Shown here: positions 31,046-31,626 of the stretch, piece by piece
Numbering within the stretch: position 1 is the first letter of the stretch
How the letters are laid out: each line of letters starts with the position of its first letter
Assembly (NCBI GenBank): GCA_047626155.1
Contig: JBLHRR010000050.1
Coordinates: forward strand, 1-31,626
Direction: 5' to 3'
Source of the DNA: CALGLS01 sp047626155
GTDB lineage: Bacteria > Bacteroidota > Bacteroidia > Chitinophagales > Saprospiraceae
Length of the DNA stretch: 31,626 nucleotides
Notes under the pieces: generated by a model
Seen by the model: only the letters and a program-made list of their open reading frames with translations
Told to the model about the DNA's origin: nothing
Database searches by the model: none
Translations under genes and position numbers: made by a program

Positions 31046-31626
31046 ATGTTAACCTCAATTTGGGAAGATGTAAAGCGGCAGTTTAGCTATGGCAATATGG
31101 TCACCCGACTGATTATTGTCAATGTGGCAGTATACATCATTGTTAATATCGTCTATGTCCTGTTTTCTCACGGACAAGCTGAAAGCTCTTATACTACTTT
31201 TATTCACTGGCTGGCCATGTCTTCAGATTTGATCTATGTATTGATACATCCTTGGATCGTATTGACCAATATGTTTCTACATGAGGGCTTTATGCACATC
31301 CTCTGGAATATGCTGATCTTATATTGGTTTGGCAGAATATTGGGTGATTTACTGGGGGATAATAAAATTTTACCGCTGTATTTATTCGGCGGTTTTATGG
31401 GAGCTTTGGTTTATTTCCTATCGGCTAATTTACTCCCACCTTCTTATGGCATCGGCAGCTGGGCGCTTGGTGCCTCCGCAGGTGTTATGGCTATAGTGGT
31501 AGCCTCGGGTGTTCTATCTCCTGATTATTCCATGCATCTGCTCGTTCTAGGGCCCGTAAAGTTAAAATATATTGTAGGCGTTCTAGTCTTTTTAGATATC
31601 GTTGGTACTACTGCAAGTAATCCAAA
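31046..31626 (+). CDS. Second rhomboid-family protease (partial, runs off the window)
   Basis: Translation from the ATG at 31046 is open to the last base (193 complete codons). It starts MLTSIWEDVKRQFSYGNMV, longer and more charged than its neighbour, then a first membrane segment (LIIVNVAVYIIVNIVYVLF). The rhomboid motifs are present: HEGFMHILWNML (conserved His and Asn) and GASAGVMAI with the catalytic Ser144. The catalytic His lies beyond the window end. It is not a duplicate of the upstream rhomboid: the two differ throughout outside the motifs. Paired rhomboid genes after mutL are a recurrent arrangement in Bacteroidota. Confidence 0.88.
   Translation, partial: MLTSIWEDVKRQFSYGNMVTRLIIVNVAVYIIVNIVYVLFSHGQAESSYTTFIHWLAMSSDLIYVLIHPWIVLTNMFLHEGFMHILWNMLILYWFGRILGDLLGDNKILPLYLFGGFMGALVYFLSANLLPPSYGIGSWALGASAGVMAIVVASGVLSPDYSMHLLVLGPVKLKYIVGVLVFLDIVGTTASNP

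Overview
The window looks like the chromosome of a Bacteroidota bacterium, probably outside the flavobacteria and possibly Saprospiria-like (the class is a guess). Support: a GldB-type gliding lipoprotein, a protein with a type IX secretion (T9SS) C-terminal sorting domain plus the broken remnant of a second one, a TonB protein with a long Pro/Glu-rich linker, several promoters of the TTTG/TTG - 17-20 bp - TAnnTTTG type, almost no Shine-Dalgarno sequences, and moderately A/T-rich DNA. I see no tRNA, rRNA, CRISPR array, transposase or phage gene.

Layout. 1-6.4 kb: household genes (CBS-domain protein, nadC, outer-membrane barrel, gldB-tatA, cysQ, galE). 6.5-13.7 kb: a possible small RNA, a lipoprotein, a secreted M1 metallopeptidase with a C-terminal barrel-like region followed closely by a secreted DinB-fold protein, a convergent and overlapping M16 peptidase, then tonB behind a structured leader. 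13.7-14.7 kb: a secreted protein whose centre resembles the type-23 polymorphic-toxin domain. 14.8-23.8 kb: the most unusual region, a co-directional run of six genes: DUF5691 protein, MoxR-type AAA+ ATPase, TPR-AAA ATPase, TPR-membrane protein, a compositionally foreign AAA ATPase, and a DUF5682 protein. It is related to the MoxR/DUF5682/VWA/SWIM cassettes typified by E. coli yehLMPQ, but no VWA or SWIM gene is present here. 23.8-24.9 kb: T9SS cargo genes, one of them a fragment. 25-26.9 kb: a long PurF-like amidophosphoribosyltransferase. 27.5-31.6 kb: the block small membrane protein - mutL - rhomboid - rhomboid, the last running off the window.

How the genes may work together. The 14.8-23.8 kb cassette combines three distinct AAA ATPases with two TPR proteins, one of them membrane-anchored. 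I infer an ATP-driven remodelling machine at the inner membrane; substrate and function are unknown. The M1 and DinB genes form a small two-gene unit of exported proteins. TatA, TonB, the rhomboids and GldB serve the envelope.

Intergenic DNA is rich in repeats. One family consists of degenerate heptanucleotide arrays (TTRRCNN, exact 7-bp period) beside or around a core related to CTATAACGTACG..ATAGTGGG; copies or relics lie at about 2746, 5118, 17478, 27115 and 27834. A second family uses G/C-rich cagaggccgcag / ctctctgcgt words (5181, 29886). A third is a 90-bp terminal inverted repeat at 12455. A 17-bp stem upstream of tonB, with three G-U pairs, points to a conserved leader RNA.
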